Assembly: GCA_039654915.1 (NCBI GenBank) | Contig: CM077593.1 | Location: 82,254,501 to 82,318,500, forward strand | From: Aquilaria yunnanensis | Lineage: Eukaryota; Streptophyta; Magnoliopsida; Malvales; Thymelaeaceae | DNA length: 64,000 nt | Direction: 5' to 3' | In this document: piece after piece, positions 23,886-36,572 of the stretch | Layout: each line of letters starts with the position of its first letter | Numbering within the stretch: position 1 is the stretch's first letter | Notes under the pieces: model-generated | Database searches by the model: none | Told to the model about the DNA's origin: nothing | Seen by the model: only the letters and a program-made list of their open reading frames with translations | Made by a program: the position numbers and the translations under genes

Positions 23886-24780
23886 CAGATGTATGGAAGT
23901 ACAAAAAAATAAAAAAAAAAGAACAAATAAAATGACATGAGCTAGAAGCCAAAGCAATGAGTCAATTGGCATTAATGTATTATAATATTTGCATAATAAA
24001 AATTTTAGTTTTCTGTGAGCGATTATTATCATAACAATTCTAGTGTAGCTATAGGATATACCCAATGTAGCTAGCTGCTCCTTCACTTTCGCATTATTTA
24101 GAAAAATACCAACGCACCCTGAGCAACATATTTTACAAAATGAACAACACATTTTACAGGACTATCGTTACGTATTGAACAATATATCTTACAAAATGAA
24201 TAGCATTTTATAGAACTGCATATTTATATGAATGAAATAACATTTTTTACTGAAATGAATAACACAAGTATGAGATAAACAACATTTTTTATAAGATTGA
24301 CACCATGTCTTGAATAGCACTTCTTACAGAATGAACAACACATTTATCCGAATAGAACAATATTTCTTATTAAGTTGAACAATATTATTTAGAATAGTAT
24401 TTCTTACGAAATAGACAATATTTTACAGAACAACAAATCTATAAGAATGAAACTAAGCTTCTTTATGAAAGAAACAACATTTTATAGAATAGTAAATTTT
24501 TTTGAATGAAACATTTCTTACTAAATGGAACAGAATATTTACAAACAACAAATATTATTAAATGAACAACACATTCATGTGAATGAAACAACAATTTGTA
24601 TTAAAATAAATAACAAAAGTTATAAACAACACATCTTATGAAATAAAGAACATCATATTATAGAACAGTAAATTTGTATGAACGAAACAACAGTTTTTTA
24701 CTGAACAGAATAACATTATTACGCTCAACATATCCTATTAAATGAACAACATATTACAGAGTAACATATCTGTAGGAAAA
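23886..24780 (+). repeat. AT-rich tandem array (GAATGAACAACA type)
   Basis: Loose tandem repetition of phrases such as TTACAAAATGAACAACA, CATTTATATGAATGAAAC and AACATTTCTTACTAAATG. The same phrases resume at about 27748-27930, so one array was split by the LTR element between them. Confidence 0.7.
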
Positions 24781-27747
24781 GAATGTTTCTTATTTCTTTT
24801 CTTTTCTTTTCTTTGGTTTTATTTTTCAAGTTTTTTTTTTATTTTCACAATTGGTTTTCTTGGTTAGGAATGCTTTTTCAGGCTAGAAGAGAAGCGAAAC
24901 ATAGGAGCAGCAAGCTAAAGTCTAGTTCTGGGATGCAAATCACCACAAAAACAATTTTTAGGGCAATACCTTTTCCTTTCCTCATTTGTGTTTTTATTGT
25001 GAACATTGAAGACAATGTTCGATTTAAGTATGGGGGAGTGGAAAGCTTGGCCCTTAATTTTCTTGGTTTTCAAAATTTTTGAATTAACTTTTTGGATTCA
25101 TACTTTTGAGCATTGATATGAATTGATAGGATAATTTCACTTTTTGGTTCTTGAATGCCTAGCTTGAGCGTTAAGTTATCAATTTATTAGTCTTTATGCA
25201 ACTCTCAAATCTTAATTTTAAATTATATTTTATATAATTTTTTATCAAGCTAGTTGATGGTTATCTTGAGAAGCTGATTTTTGCATCAAATATTTGTGCT
25301 TTGTACATTGATTTAAACCATGTTAGATTATGAGCTTATTAAGTTTATTATGTGGTTTGTTCAGTTGATGGATGATTTGAAGCACTTGAGAAGAAAAAGA
25401 AATAAATAAAAAAAATGTTGAAATTGTTGTGTTTTAATAAATAAAAAGTTGCTACTCCGCTGTTTCTGGATATTGAAGTAAGTAGGGGTCTTCTTTTAAG
25501 GCAAGAGTTGATCACTGCTCGAAAAAGGTACTGGAAGCATGAGTATGGTCAAAGACCACTTTAGAGTTGTGTTGAGTTAGTAGCTTGAGTATGGCAGAGC
25601 CCCTGTTATACTCTCGCTAAATAGCGGAACATAAAAAAAACACAAAACGAACAAAAAAATCAAGTAAAAAAAATTAAAAAAATAAAAATAAATTCTCAAC
25701 TGATTTCTTATTTTCTATGGGTTTGTGGTAAGACTAGTTGTCCTTTTTGAGTTGTTATCTACCTGGTTTATTCTCTTTACTTCATACAAAAGTTTAATGT
25801 TTTTCTCAGATTTTTAATGGTGATTGTTGCTAGCTTGAGAAGAAATTGTTTTCAAGGACTTATTTAGTTTTGAGTTACTATTGACTGGTAGGTTGCATGC
25901 TTAATTTCTTTTGTTCAGCTCCCAAGACCTTTGGATGTGAAATTATCTTATTTTGTTTAGCTCAAAAGTATGTTTCCATCTTTCTTAGATTTTTTTACCA
26001 TGAGTTTTGCCTGAGGACGAGTAAAAGCTAACTCTGGGGGAATTTGATAAGCTTATATTTATTATATTTATTTCTCTCATAATTAGTATGTTTTAATATG
26101 TTTTGAACTTTAAGATATATTTTGAGTATATTTTGTAGCTTAGAGCATATTTGGACTCAATTGATTAGGAGTGGATTTAATTTGCCATTTTACAAGTTTT
26201 AATTTAGTTGTGTTCTTTCAGGATTTTAACAGATTAGCGATGTTCCAGTAGAAAAATTATATTTTGAGCTACAAGGATCATAATTGAGTGATTTTTGATT
26301 CATTGGAAAGCTAACATCTGGAGCTACAAATCATATTCAGACCATGAAATCCAGTTTACATGTTAAGTGGGTCAAATTCAACTTCAAAGTCGCGATTTGC
26401 GAGTCAACGTTGATTCAGCAGTAGTTGCGGTATTTTGGGCATATCATTGGCTATAGTTGTCCGTTTTATGCGATTCAGGTGTCATTTCGAAGATAAGAAA
26501 GAGATATATAACTTTCATGCTTTGGGTTTTGAGAAATAATGGCTGCATCAAGGTTGAATTTCAGCCTGAAGTTGCTACTGATGTTCTGAAGTGTTTCTGG
26601 GCTCACAACTTTGAAACCAGTTTTGATGTGGATTAATTCCAAAAACCTCTAAACCATGTGGGAGAAAGTTCCAGCTGAAAGACATCATTCTCTTAATCAT
26701 ATTAAAGCATTCTAGTTATTTTTAATCTTTTTTTAATTTATGTGGGGTAATTTTGGAATAATATATAAAGTTTAGGGAGATTTTATGAGTTTAGTACACT
26801 AGGCTAATTCTTTTAGGAATTTAAAGTGGTAGCTGCACCACAGCCAGCGCTTTTTCTCTCTAGCGGATGCCTCCTCCTTCTCCTTCTCTTCCCCAACTCT
26901 TTTTGTCTCTTTTGTTGTTTGTTTTCTTTTTTTTTTTAGTGATCTTTTTATTCTTGGTTGAAGAATATTGAAACCCAAAATTCTTTAGCACTGTGAGATT
27001 AAAGTTATTTTTATTCATTCAATTAATATTTTGAGTATTGGATGTTCTTATATAATTAATTTCATGATTGTTTCATTTATATGTTAGGGGACTTACTAGT
27101 TGTTATTTGAATTCAATTTACTGCTGGGGTAGAAATCAAATCCATAATTGTTTGGTTTCTCTAATCTGTGAAGCAATTAAGGTTTAGTGATTTGCTACGT
27201 AAGAAATCATTAGGTCTTAAAAAGAACATTTAACAAAATTAAATGCAGCCGCTTGTGTTTGTGTTATTTAGTTTCATCAATCACTCTAATTTTTAATGTA
27301 ATTGTTAAATTAAATCAAAGCGCTTGTCTTAGGTTGTTTAGCAGTTAGGGTTAGTTAGATCACTTGTTTTCTGATTAACTACAACTAAGGAAAGGTAGGA
27401 AGATAGCTCTAATGATGAATATTCAATGTCTTGATTGATCTATCTATTCATCGATGATTAGTTGTAAGAATTTGGTGGTGGATGTTGGCTAATGTCAAGG
27501 TTTAAATTCTGGATTGTTTTGTTGGTTTTTTACTTGGTAGGTTTCTTAATTTTTGTTCTCTAATCATTTTTAAATTTTATTTCATTTTTTCTATTGCAAA
27601 CAATCCCCCCAATCTTTTATTTTAAGTTTTGTGTGGTGAAGTTTTTAGATAAAAATTTCTCTTGGGATTTGACTTGATTTCTATTGATATACTACAAATT
27701 TATTTATTCTGAGTTGTTAGTGAGATCATAATTATTTTTGACGGTTT
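24781..27747 (+). mobile_element. 3' end of a gypsy-like LTR retrotransposon
   Basis: The sequence carries GAAGACAATGTTCGATTTAA then GTATGGGGGAG, a phrase seen near the end of many plant gypsy elements. It then has a long 3' untranslated region, a purine tract CTCTGGGGGAA at about 26033-26042 and an LTR starting TGATAAGC. Pol is absent, so it is 5'-truncated or recombined. It sits inside the AT-rich array. Confidence 0.55.
26045..27747 (+). repeat. LTR of the TGATAAGC type
   Basis: It follows the purine tract and starts TGATAAGCTTAT. ATAATATATAAAG at about 26758 is a good TATA box, with a CT-rich leader after it (26860-26930). The end near GGTTTTGGCA (27747) is inferred from where the flanking array resumes. 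Confidence 0.55.
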
Positions 27748-27930
27748 TGGCAACCCATCTTACGAAATAGACAACATATTATAGAACAAAACTTTTATAT
27801 GAATGGAATAACATTTCTTACTAAATGGAACAACAAAATTTATGAATAGCACATCTTACAAAATGAAAACATATCATAAAACAACACATTTGTATGAACG
27901 GAGCAACACTTTTTACTGAATGGAAGAGCT
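27748..27930 (+). repeat. Second half of the GAATGAACAACA array
   Basis: ATCTTACGAAATAGACAACA, TATGAATGGAATAACA and related phrases match 23886-24780. Confidence 0.7.
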
Positions 27931-27959
27931 CATCTCCAACTTTGATCTTACCGTCTTGG

Positions 27960-28593
27960 ATTCCATACATTGACACCTTTCAGGAGATGTCAGTGATGAG
28001 GATGAAACAGTGGTGCCTGTCTTAATAGAAGCCCAACCACCCAAACAAAAGATGGCTTATGACAGAGCTGCCTTTGAGATGCGCAGCTCCAAGGTCAATG
28101 AAGAGCCAGATTGAATCAGGAACAAGTGCCCGAAGACTTCTTCATCAAGCTTTTCCTTGGCTTCACCTTCTTTGTTGTTGTGTCAGTATCGTCTCTGACT
28201 AACAATGAGGATCCATATCCAGTTGGGAACAAGTGCCGCTAGCTAAAGCCAGAGACTTCTTCACCAGGCTTCTCCGCAAATTCACCTTGCTTGTTGTTGT
28301 GTCAGACTCCTCTCTAACTAACAATGAGGAGCCATATAGGGTCAGGAACAAGTGTCGTTGGCTGAAAACTGGAGATTTCTTCATTAGGCTTCTCCACAAC
28401 TTCACTTTCTTTGTTATCATCATTGGAATCATCTTTGACCAAAACAGATCCATTGGCAGGTAATATCCTCCCATTGTCATTGTCATCAGAACTGTGTTCT
28501 CAAGATCAGGATCAGTTGCTATGAGGAGGACGTCATGGCATGACCTGATTTGGTAGAGGCCATCGCCTAAATTGAGCTGTTGAAGGACAGATA
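27960..28593. repeat. Degenerate three-copy tandem repeat
   Basis: Units begin AACAAGTGCCCGAAGAC (28122), AACAAGTGCCGCTAGCT (28227) and AACAAGTGTCGTTGGCT (28347). Each runs through a CTTCACCTTC/TTCACCTTGC/CTTCACTTTC block, a TTGTTGTTGTGTCAG or TTGTTATCATCATTGG block, and CTAACAATGAGGA. On the minus strand one frame of the last unit is acidic (KDDSNDDNKESEVVEKP), which suggests a decayed coding repeat, but stops interrupt it. Similar sequence occurs at 1-80. Confidence 0.6.
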
Positions 28594-29064
28594 TGTTGGA
28601 TTTTTATATGAGCTAATATGTGAATAAATTGTGCATTATATGTGCTATCAAAATGTTTGGTCTAATTGAAAGTGATCTAATATGGTTTATGTTTGTGCTT
28701 TATACATCTTGAAATGTGTCAACAATTTTAATACATAGAGGCTAAAATGTAACTTTTATTTTTATGATGGGCTGAAATAAAAATACCAAAAACTGACATG
28801 GTCAATCTATATAAGAACACTATGGCCCCCAAATCATACTTGCTACAGTTTTCTCACTTTGACTTCCCATCGTTAGAAAGAGCAAAGAGGAACTCACATG
28901 TATCGTTTGGTAGACAACAAGCCGTAAGATCATTATTCTAGAATCCTCCAATGGATCTAGGTTTGTTTCTAGTTTTACTTTTCACCTAGTCTTGATGATT
29001 CAATATGAATAATCTTTGGTTTTATGATTGATTGGTTTGATTCAATAAATCAAATTTTTTAACA
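28594..29064 (+). repeat. 5' LTR of the copia element
   Basis: 471 bp, TGTTGG...TTTAACA. It is closely similar to 40091-40580, including ATGTGCTATCAAAATGTTTG and the end block CTTGATGATTCAA. The right copy has a few extra bases. Confidence 0.9.
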
Positions 29065-29066
29065 AA

Positions 29067-29079
29067 TGGTATCAGACCC
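29067..29079 (+). other. Copia primer-binding site
   Basis: TGGTATCAGACCC, two bases after the LTR. It matches the tRNA-iMet-complementary motif of plant copia elements for its first ten bases. Confidence 0.85.
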
Positions 29080-29329
29080 TTTTCATGTTGAATTATTAAG
29101 AATAATTTTTTGTTATTTGGAACGAGATCGAGGATTATGTATTTATTTTATCAAGATCTCGAGCAAAAATTCGGTTTAGGAATATGTCACCATAATTTCT
29201 CTCAGGATTCCGATCCATTATTGTTATTATTATTATTATCATTTGATTTTTTTATTTTTTATTTTATTTTATTTTTGGGGGAATGGCTACTTTACTGTTT
29301 TCTTTTAGGCCAATTCTTGCGTGCGCCCG

Positions 29330-29930
29330 GCGCACGCGTAAGCCATGCCTCTAAAGGAATTTATTTTGTACAATATAATCCTTAAGATTTAATTTTTGTT
29401 TTATTTCCTTGAACCTCCACGCCCGCGTCCGGAGCCTCAGATCGGACCTCTTGCATGCCGACGTAGAAACGCCCGGCATCTGCACCAGCTGGCCCTTCAT
29501 CCGTGCCTACGGACTCTCCATCCGAGAGTTGTCGGCATCCGTACCGTCTGGATCGGGGCCCTCCTTCAACGGCGAGAGCTCCGCCGGCCGCAGGATCCCC
29601 AATCGAAACATGAACGGCTCCGGACGCGGGGCATGGTGGTTTCTCTGCCGTCGATTTCTACAGGGCTGCTGGGAAAGATGAAGTTGAAGCAGGGAGAGAG
29701 TGGAGTGAGTTAGGGAGGAGGGAGAAGGGAGAGCAAGGCAACGAAGGGAGAAGGGAAGGCGTCGGCAGTCGTTGCCGAGAGCAAGAAGAGAGAGAGAGAA
29801 GAGAAAAAAAAATATTTGCCTTTTCTAGTTCCAGGCCCCCCCCTTTCACGATGGTTCTCATGTTTTCTTTTTTAATCTTTTTTTTTTTTTACATCCCCAC
29901 ATACACACACACGCATATATATATATATAT

Positions 29931-29996
<66 letters not shown>

Positions 29997-30170
29997 TTCA
30001 ACTAACCTTACAAAATAAAAATGCCCCTAAACTAATTAATTTAATTTAATTAATTATTTTTTTTAAAAAAATTTATTTTTAATGATAATAATAATTAATC
30101 AATTTTTTTTTATTTCTTTAATAAATTTTTTTAAATTTTTTTAAGGGTCGGACGAAATTGGGTGTCAACA
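29330..30170 (-). mobile_element. Truncated gypsy LTR inside the copia leader
   Basis: On the minus strand it begins TGTTGACACCCAATTTCGTC at 30170, then the same AT-rich start and TTAGGGGC block as the LTR at 47007, an (AT)n microsatellite (about 29915-29992) and a GC-rich block (29420-29700) at the expected place. The 3' end of the family (GTTGCCACA) is missing, so it is truncated at about 29330. Short ORFs in the GC-rich block are not genes. Confidence 0.7.
29915..29992 (+). repeat. (AT)n microsatellite
   Basis: About 78 bp of AT dinucleotides with a GTATATGT interruption. Confidence 0.95.
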
Positions 30171-30174
30171 CATA

Positions 30175-31825
30175 TAAAAGAAAGAAAAACAAACATTGTC
30201 TTCTAAAAGAACAAAGATGACTTCTAAAAGAACAAACATATCCTTCTGAAAAAACAAACACTAGAAGATAAAAGAACAAGAAGTTTACAAAAATAAAGTC
30301 ATGTATAAGAACAAACAGTGCATTCTATAAGAACAAACACTTAAGTAACAAAAAATAAACATGTAAAAGAAAGAACAAACATTTCCTTCTAAAAGAACAA
30401 AGATGCCCTTCTAAAAGAACAAACGTATCCTTCTGAAAGAACAAACATCAGAAGATAAAAACCAAAGAAATTTACAGAAATATGGTTATGTATAAGAACA
30501 AACAATGTCTTCTATAAGAAAAACTACTTAAATGACAAAAAATAAACATGTAAAAGAAAGAAAGACAAACATTGTTTTCTAAAATAACAAGGATGCCCTT
30601 ATAAAAGAACAAACATATCCTTCTAAAAGAACAAATACTAGAAGGTAAAAGAACAATAATTTACAAAAACAAGGTCATGTATAAGAACAAATAATGCATT
30701 CTATAAGAACAAACACTTAAGTAACAAAAAATAAATATGTAAAAGAAAGAACAAACATTTTCTTCTAAAAGAACAAGGATGTCATTCTAAAAGAACAAAC
30801 ATATCCTTACGAAAGAACAAACACCAGAAGACCAAAACCAAGTAGTTTATAGAAATAAGGTCATATATAAGAACAAACAGTGTATTATATAAGAACAAAT
30901 ACTTAAGTAACAAAAAATAAATATGTAAAAGAAAAAACAAATATCGCCTTATAAAACAACAAAGATGCCCTTCAAAAAGAACGAACATATCATTTTAGAA
31001 AGCATATAAAAGAAAGAACAAACAATGTATTCTAACAGAACAAACATGCTCTTTTAAAAGAATAAACATACCCTTCTGAAAGAACAAACATACTCTTCTG
31101 AAAGAACAAATACCAGAAGATAAAAGAACAAAAAACTTATAGAAACAGAGTCATATATAAGAAAACATGTAAAAAAACAAAAAATAAACATGTAAAAGAA
31201 AGAACAAATAATGCCTTCTAAAAGAACAAACATACCATTCTGAAAAAATAAATACCAGAAGATAAAAGAACAAGAAGTTTATAGAAACATGGTCATGTAT
31301 AAGAACAAATAGTGCCTTCTATAAGAACAAACACTTAAGTAACAAAAAATAAACATGCAGAAGAAAAAACAAATAATGCATTCTAAAATAACAAATATGT
31401 CCTTGTAAAAGAACAAACATACAATTTTGAAAGAACAAACATGCCCTTCTAAAAGTACAAACATACCCTTCTGAAAGAACAAACATCAGAAGACAAAAGA
31501 ACAAAAAATTTACAGAAACATAATCATGTATAAGAACAAACAGTGCCTTCTATAAGAACAAACACTTAAGTAACAAAAAATAAACATGTAAAAGAAAGAA
31601 CAAACAATGTATTCTAAAAGAACAAACATGCCCTTTTAAAAGAACAAACATACCCTTATAAAAGAACAAACATACCATCCTTAAAGAACAAACACCAGAA
31701 TATTAAAGAACAAGAAGTTTATAGAAACAGGGTCATGTATAAGAACAAATAGTGTATTTTATAAAAACAAAAACTTAAGTAACAAAAAATAAACACAAAA
31801 AATAAAGAACAAATAATGCCATGGT
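30175..31825 (+). repeat. AAGAACAAACAT tandem array
   Basis: Low-complexity array built of AAAAGAACAAACAT-type words. A landmark GTCATGTATAAGAACAAA recurs at about 30297, 30486, 30671 and 30858 (period about 187 bp), then at irregular spacing (31150, 31292, 31525, 31731). Minus-strand ORFs here (repeating MFVLLEGHVCSF-like peptides) follow from the repetition and are not credible genes. Confidence 0.8.
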
Positions 31826-33230
31826 GTTATATATACATATATACAGAAGCAAAGTAGCAGTAGCATATAGTAGTCTAATGCCATGGCGATTTCCAGCAGT
31901 CGTAGATAATCTTCATCATTGATTTGGTACTTATGCATCGTGTTTTTGGGCTTGGTCAGAGGATCTTTTTCTAAAGAGATTTATCTTGATTGGAATACTA
32001 TGATAGACAACAATGCCAATCCGTTTCACTCCGGCCAACCGATAAGTTAGTTAGCTCCCTTTTTCTTCCTTCTCATGTTAATTTTATCCCAACAAGCCAG
32101 CTCCTTGTTTTAGCTGAGGTTTCTCAATATTGCTCTAACCAATATTTTTTAACAATTCTAGGATCTAACAAATTAATTAATTCCCCTAGTTTGACCAAAT
32201 TGAAAACCTAGATTAGTTTCATCGATCGGGTGTGTGTGTGTGTGGAGGGGGATTTCGGTAATCGATATTAATGACTGACGTAATAATGAGGAAACAATTT
32301 CATAAAAATCATAACGCGTCCGTCGAATGATAATTTTTAATAAGTAGGGGTTAAAGTGACAGTAGTTATATAATAGAAGGAAGGCTTATGGCATAAGCCA
32401 GGTTTACGCAATCGGTACTCTTTCTTTTAACGTTTTCAAACTTGTTTTACGGAAAGATATGTATATGCATATATTTTTCTTATTATTGAACTTTTGAACC
32501 TGGATCCGGGTTTGTTTTGCCGTAAACATCTCATGCTCTATATTCTTTGTTTTCCCGCAAAGTTTTTCCTTTGCTTTGTTTCTTTGCGGCAAACAGAATT
32601 TTGCTTTAGGTGGTATCATGAATCGAGTTGGTTCATGGTTATTTCCGCTGCTGTGATAGGGCAAAAAAACTATAATTTGGTTGCCGGTTTTAGCGAATTC
32701 TTTGGGCAATTTAGTTGCTATTTTCTTGTATTAGGAAAATTTTTTTACTACAAATTTTCAGCAATTAAGCAAAACTATTTGGAAAATTTTAATTTAATTT
32801 TGGTGTACTTTAAGGAAGTCCGATGTTTAGATTAATTAGTTGAAGCAATATGTCACCAAAGTGACATATCTTGTGTAGATTAATTAATTTGAATATTTAG
32901 ATAATTGGGTGTTTGAGTTCCATTCAAATAATCACTGGCCCAAATGAAGGTCATTTTTTGTTTGAAATTTAAACATGATTGTGGTAATAAATATGTGACA
33001 ATTATTATGTTATTTTTATGTGAACAGTAAGTCGGTCCAAAGAAATACTTATTATTTGATATAATGTGAATTGTCAATATTTGATTACTACACCAAGAGT
33101 ACCGCTTACAAGTTAATATATATGTCCAAAGACTAAATATTAATATTTGTGCTAGGTCTCTTGTAATGGGTTATGTATACCAATTTTAAATTTAATAAAG
33201 TATGATGTGGAATTTATGTGAGTGATGCGT
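31826..33230. other. Spacer inside the copia leader, nothing recognised
   Basis: AT-rich. One ORF at 32494-32835 (113 codons, + strand) has no family resemblance. A microsatellite-like (GT)n lies at 32231-32242. A TTGCCGTAAAC / TTTGCGGCAAAC near-palindrome spans 32518-32594. Confidence 0.35.
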
Positions 33231-33289
33231 TCTAGCAGTTGTTGTTGGAATTATTGGTGCACCAAGATCCTTTTAAGGTAGGATTTGAG

Positions 33290-33700
33290 CTCATTGAGCT
33301 AACTCTAGCTTGAACAGCTATCTAAGGCAGCTAGAAGTAGCTCCCTTTAGCTCAAGTTAGCTCACTTTAGCTATAAGTAGCTGGAGGCAGCTGGACTTCA
33401 ACTTATGTTAGCTCAAGGTAGCTAGACTTCAGCTCAAGTCAGCTCACTTAAGCTATTAGTAGCTCAAAGTAGTTAGACTTCAGCTCAAGTTAGCTTATGT
33501 CAGCTCACTACAGCTATAAGTAGCTCAGTGTAGCTGGACTTCAACTCAAGTCAACTCACTTCAGCTTCTGGTAGCTGAATGTAGTTGGATTTCAGCTCAC
33601 TTCAGCTAAGAGCAGCTAACTCCAACTCAAGGTCAGCTCAAGGACTGGACCTCAGCTCATGGAGCTTTGTTGGAGTTCAGAGGAGCTCAATGGTGCATAA
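33290..33700 (+). repeat. AGCT-rich array
   Basis: Dense repetition of AGCTCAAGTTAGCTCACTT and AGCTATAAGTAGCTGGACTT-type phrases (period about 50 bp with variation). AGCT occurs several dozen times in about 400 bp. Confidence 0.8.
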
Positions 33701-33779
33701 GTAGCATAGTGAACTAGCTTTGTGCCAGCTCACCTTGCTTTTAGCTCAAAACCACCAAGAGACACATCTTTTGTGTAAA

Positions 33780-34170
33780 GGTATGTCTTTTCATCAAAAG
33801 AGATGACTATTGGCTAAAAGAACATGTCCTTTCATCCAAGGTAAGTGTTCCTTGAGTGAAGGAACATGTCTATTCGGCCAAGAGGTGGTTTTAGCACCAA
33901 GAATGATGTCCCTTGGCCTTAAGGGACATGTATTTTCGGCATATGCTTGAAAAGACATGTTCCTTGGCCAAGGGGACACATCATTTCGGCCAAGAGGTGT
34001 CCCTTGGACCAAGGGAAGTGTTCCTTGGCCAAAGGGATATGACATTTTAGCCCAAGAGATGTCTTTTGAGCAAAGGAACATGTCTTTTAGGCCAAAGCAA
34101 GTGTTCCTTGGCTTAAAGACACCTTACTTGGTGTAAAGGTGTGCCTTTTGGTCATCTATAAATAGGCTAA
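33780..34170 (+). repeat. CCTTGGCCAAGG array with TATA box
   Basis: Repeated AGGAACATGTC and CCTTGGCCAAGGG-type palindromic words, roughly 45-bp spacing, end just before CTATAAATAG (34156-34165). The arrangement, enhancer-like repeats then TATA and a leader with CT-rich runs, resembles the U3-R part of an LTR, but I could not find a partner LTR. Confidence 0.5.
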
Positions 34171-35776
34171 GGGGGCCGGCAAAATGACTCATCCCTTGGC
34201 ATTTCATTTGCTTCATTTTCTTGAGAGAAAAGTGTTCTCCTTAAATTCTTTTAGTAGCCAAAATATTAGACACTTTTCTAGAGCATTGTGGGTGGATTAA
34301 CATTGAGATTATTCATCTCAATTCAGCCTCAAGGTGCTCCTCCAAGATCAAGTCCTTCCTCATTTTGATCAAGCATAACCAAGAAGAAAGGTACACATTC
34401 TCTCTTTGTTTAGTAGCATGCTAAGTTTCATTTATTATTTACATGTATGTTCTTAGTAGCATGCTAGGATTTATTTGACACAACATGTATGTAAAATTGA
34501 TATGCTATATAGCGTGTTATATCAAATGCATAAATAATATGTTAAAGAATTAGAATTATGCATGTCTATGTCCATGTTGAACTCAAATGAACAAATATGC
34601 ATGTGGCATATACATGGGTAGATAACATAAGAGTATGTTATCATGAGATCCTGAAATCTTCAGTTGTAACCCAAGTGTAGGTTGCCGCTAGTAATAAATC
34701 TCGGGAGTCCGAGTGTCGAACCACATGGAAGTGAATTAAGAAATAAAAATTATAGATTTTTAGCTTAGCAAAAAGAAGATTAGTGATCCATTCAAGTCAA
34801 TCATAACTTCTATATCAAAAGATTCACCCTTTCACCTTAGCAAAAAGAAGATTAGTTAGCCATAATAAAAGTAGACAACATGTAGAAGGATGAAATGAAC
34901 ATAGATTGAGAGATCAAAGGAAGAATAAGAACAAGAACAAGAATGAGAAAACACTTGGACAGAGCTTCGGTATTGAAAACTAGAACAAAACTAAAGAAGA
35001 AAACCTAAGGATGGTACAAGAACATAAAGGAGGCCTAAGAAAATGGCTTCCTTCAACCTCCCCCCAAGGTGCCTATTTATAGAGTTTTGGGGTGGGAGAA
35101 ATGGTAAAAATAAAATGGTAAAATGTAGGTAAATACAAATCAATAATGGTGGGCCGCAACTTCTTTTAATTTTTTGATTAGCGTAGAAATTAGATCATCT
35201 CTTCCTCAAAGCAGGGAAGTTGTAGATCTCCTCTTTAGCTTCAAATTGATAGCTTTCTCATTCAAATCGGACATCCGTAGTTCAAGTTATGATTTTTCTA
35301 CCGAAACTGCTCTTCAGTACACGAAATAACGAAGGATCTCATCTATAATCAGATTTTGGTAATGAAAATGATCAAATTAGCTCACAAAATGAAGCAAAGT
35401 TGAAGATCTATGTGTTGGCTTTCAGATGAATTTAGAATCACTCAGTTCCGACATCTACAGCTCTAGATATGATTTTTCTCGTGAAGGGCCACCAAGTGAT
35501 AATTTTACCTACATAAAAAATAATTATTTAATATACATTTTAATATTAATGAACAGTAAACAGCATATGTACAATGAATATGCATATGAACAGTGAAATA
35601 TGTGTATTAACAGTAAGTTGGTGAATAGTAAAACGTGTGTGAATAGTAAAAGTGCGTGAATAGTGACTCGGTGGAAAAATGCTCAGAATATACAAATTAA
35701 TCATACTCAAAGTACATAATGATGATTTAAACCCTTAATAACAATACACATATAAGTATTCATCAGTGAGCTTGAT
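34171..35776 (+). other. Untranslated region of an unidentified retroelement
   Basis: Contains GTAACCCAAGTGTAGGTTG and CGCTAGTAATAAATCTCG (34668-34705), a phrase seen in leaders of plant LTR elements, and at 35550-35680 a short-period GTGAATAGTAAAA repeat. No coding similarity until copia gag begins. Confidence 0.4.
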
Positions 35777-36540
35777 TTGTTTTGCTTTTTTGTTCATTCT
35801 TTAGTTGCGAGTTCTACTATCATCAATTCAATTCTTATGTTAAATGGTACAAATTTTAAGTCATGGCAAGAGACTGTTATGATCATTCTCAGAGTCTTGA
35901 ACTTAAACCTTGCGCTAAGGGTTGAGCAACTCACTAACCTTACTAATAAGAACACCTTTGATGACAAAAGGAAGATGGAAAGGTAGGAGCATTGAAATTG
36001 CTTGAGTCTGATGATAATGGAGCGTATATTCCAGAATCATTCAGGGGCACTATGCTCGAAAAGGTTACAACAGCCAAAGAATGAAATTGTTGAAACTAAT
36101 ACGCTCTTAGCAAACCTCATCTCAATGAGGTATAAAGGTAATGGGAACATAATGGAGTACATTATAAAAATGTCTCATATTGCTTCAAAATTAAAAACAC
36201 TTAAAGTTAGAGTTGTCCAAGGACTTACTGGTCCATCTGGTTTTGATTTCTCTTCTTACACAATTTAGTCAGTTTAAGGTGAGTCATAACTGTCAAAAAG
36301 AGACTTGATCTCTTTCTGAGCTCATCTTTCATTGTGTGCAATAGGAGGAAAGGTTAAAGCAAGACAAGACTGAATGCGCTCATTTAGTTACAACCTCTAA
36401 TGGCAAAAGAAAAGACAATAAGAGAAAGAAGGATAAGGAAGCTGCAATTACTGTGCCCTAAAAGAAACAACATCTAAATGAACAACTTGAAGATGCTTGC
36501 TTCTTTTTTCATGTTGCGGGGCATAAGAAGAATCATTGTC
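35777..36540 (+). pseudogene. Copia gag remnant
   Basis: The frame with SSTIINSILMLNGTNFKSWQ is the start of copia gag. MSLMIMER, then ANLISMRYKGNGNIMEYI and MSHIASKLKTLK follow in other frames. A decayed zinc knuckle (CFFFHVAGHKKNHC) ends it; one Cys is replaced by Phe. Stops near 35984 and 36266 and a deletion around 36040 break it. Confidence 0.85.
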
Positions 36541-36572
36541 CTAATTATCATGCATGGTGTGTAAAGAAGGAT

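Noticed and set aside
29396..29713. ORF of 105 codons with GC-rich composition
   Set aside because: It is the GC-rich block of a reversed, truncated LTR of the same family.
32494..32835. 113-codon ORF
   Set aside because: AT-rich, no motif, lies in the filler of the copia leader.
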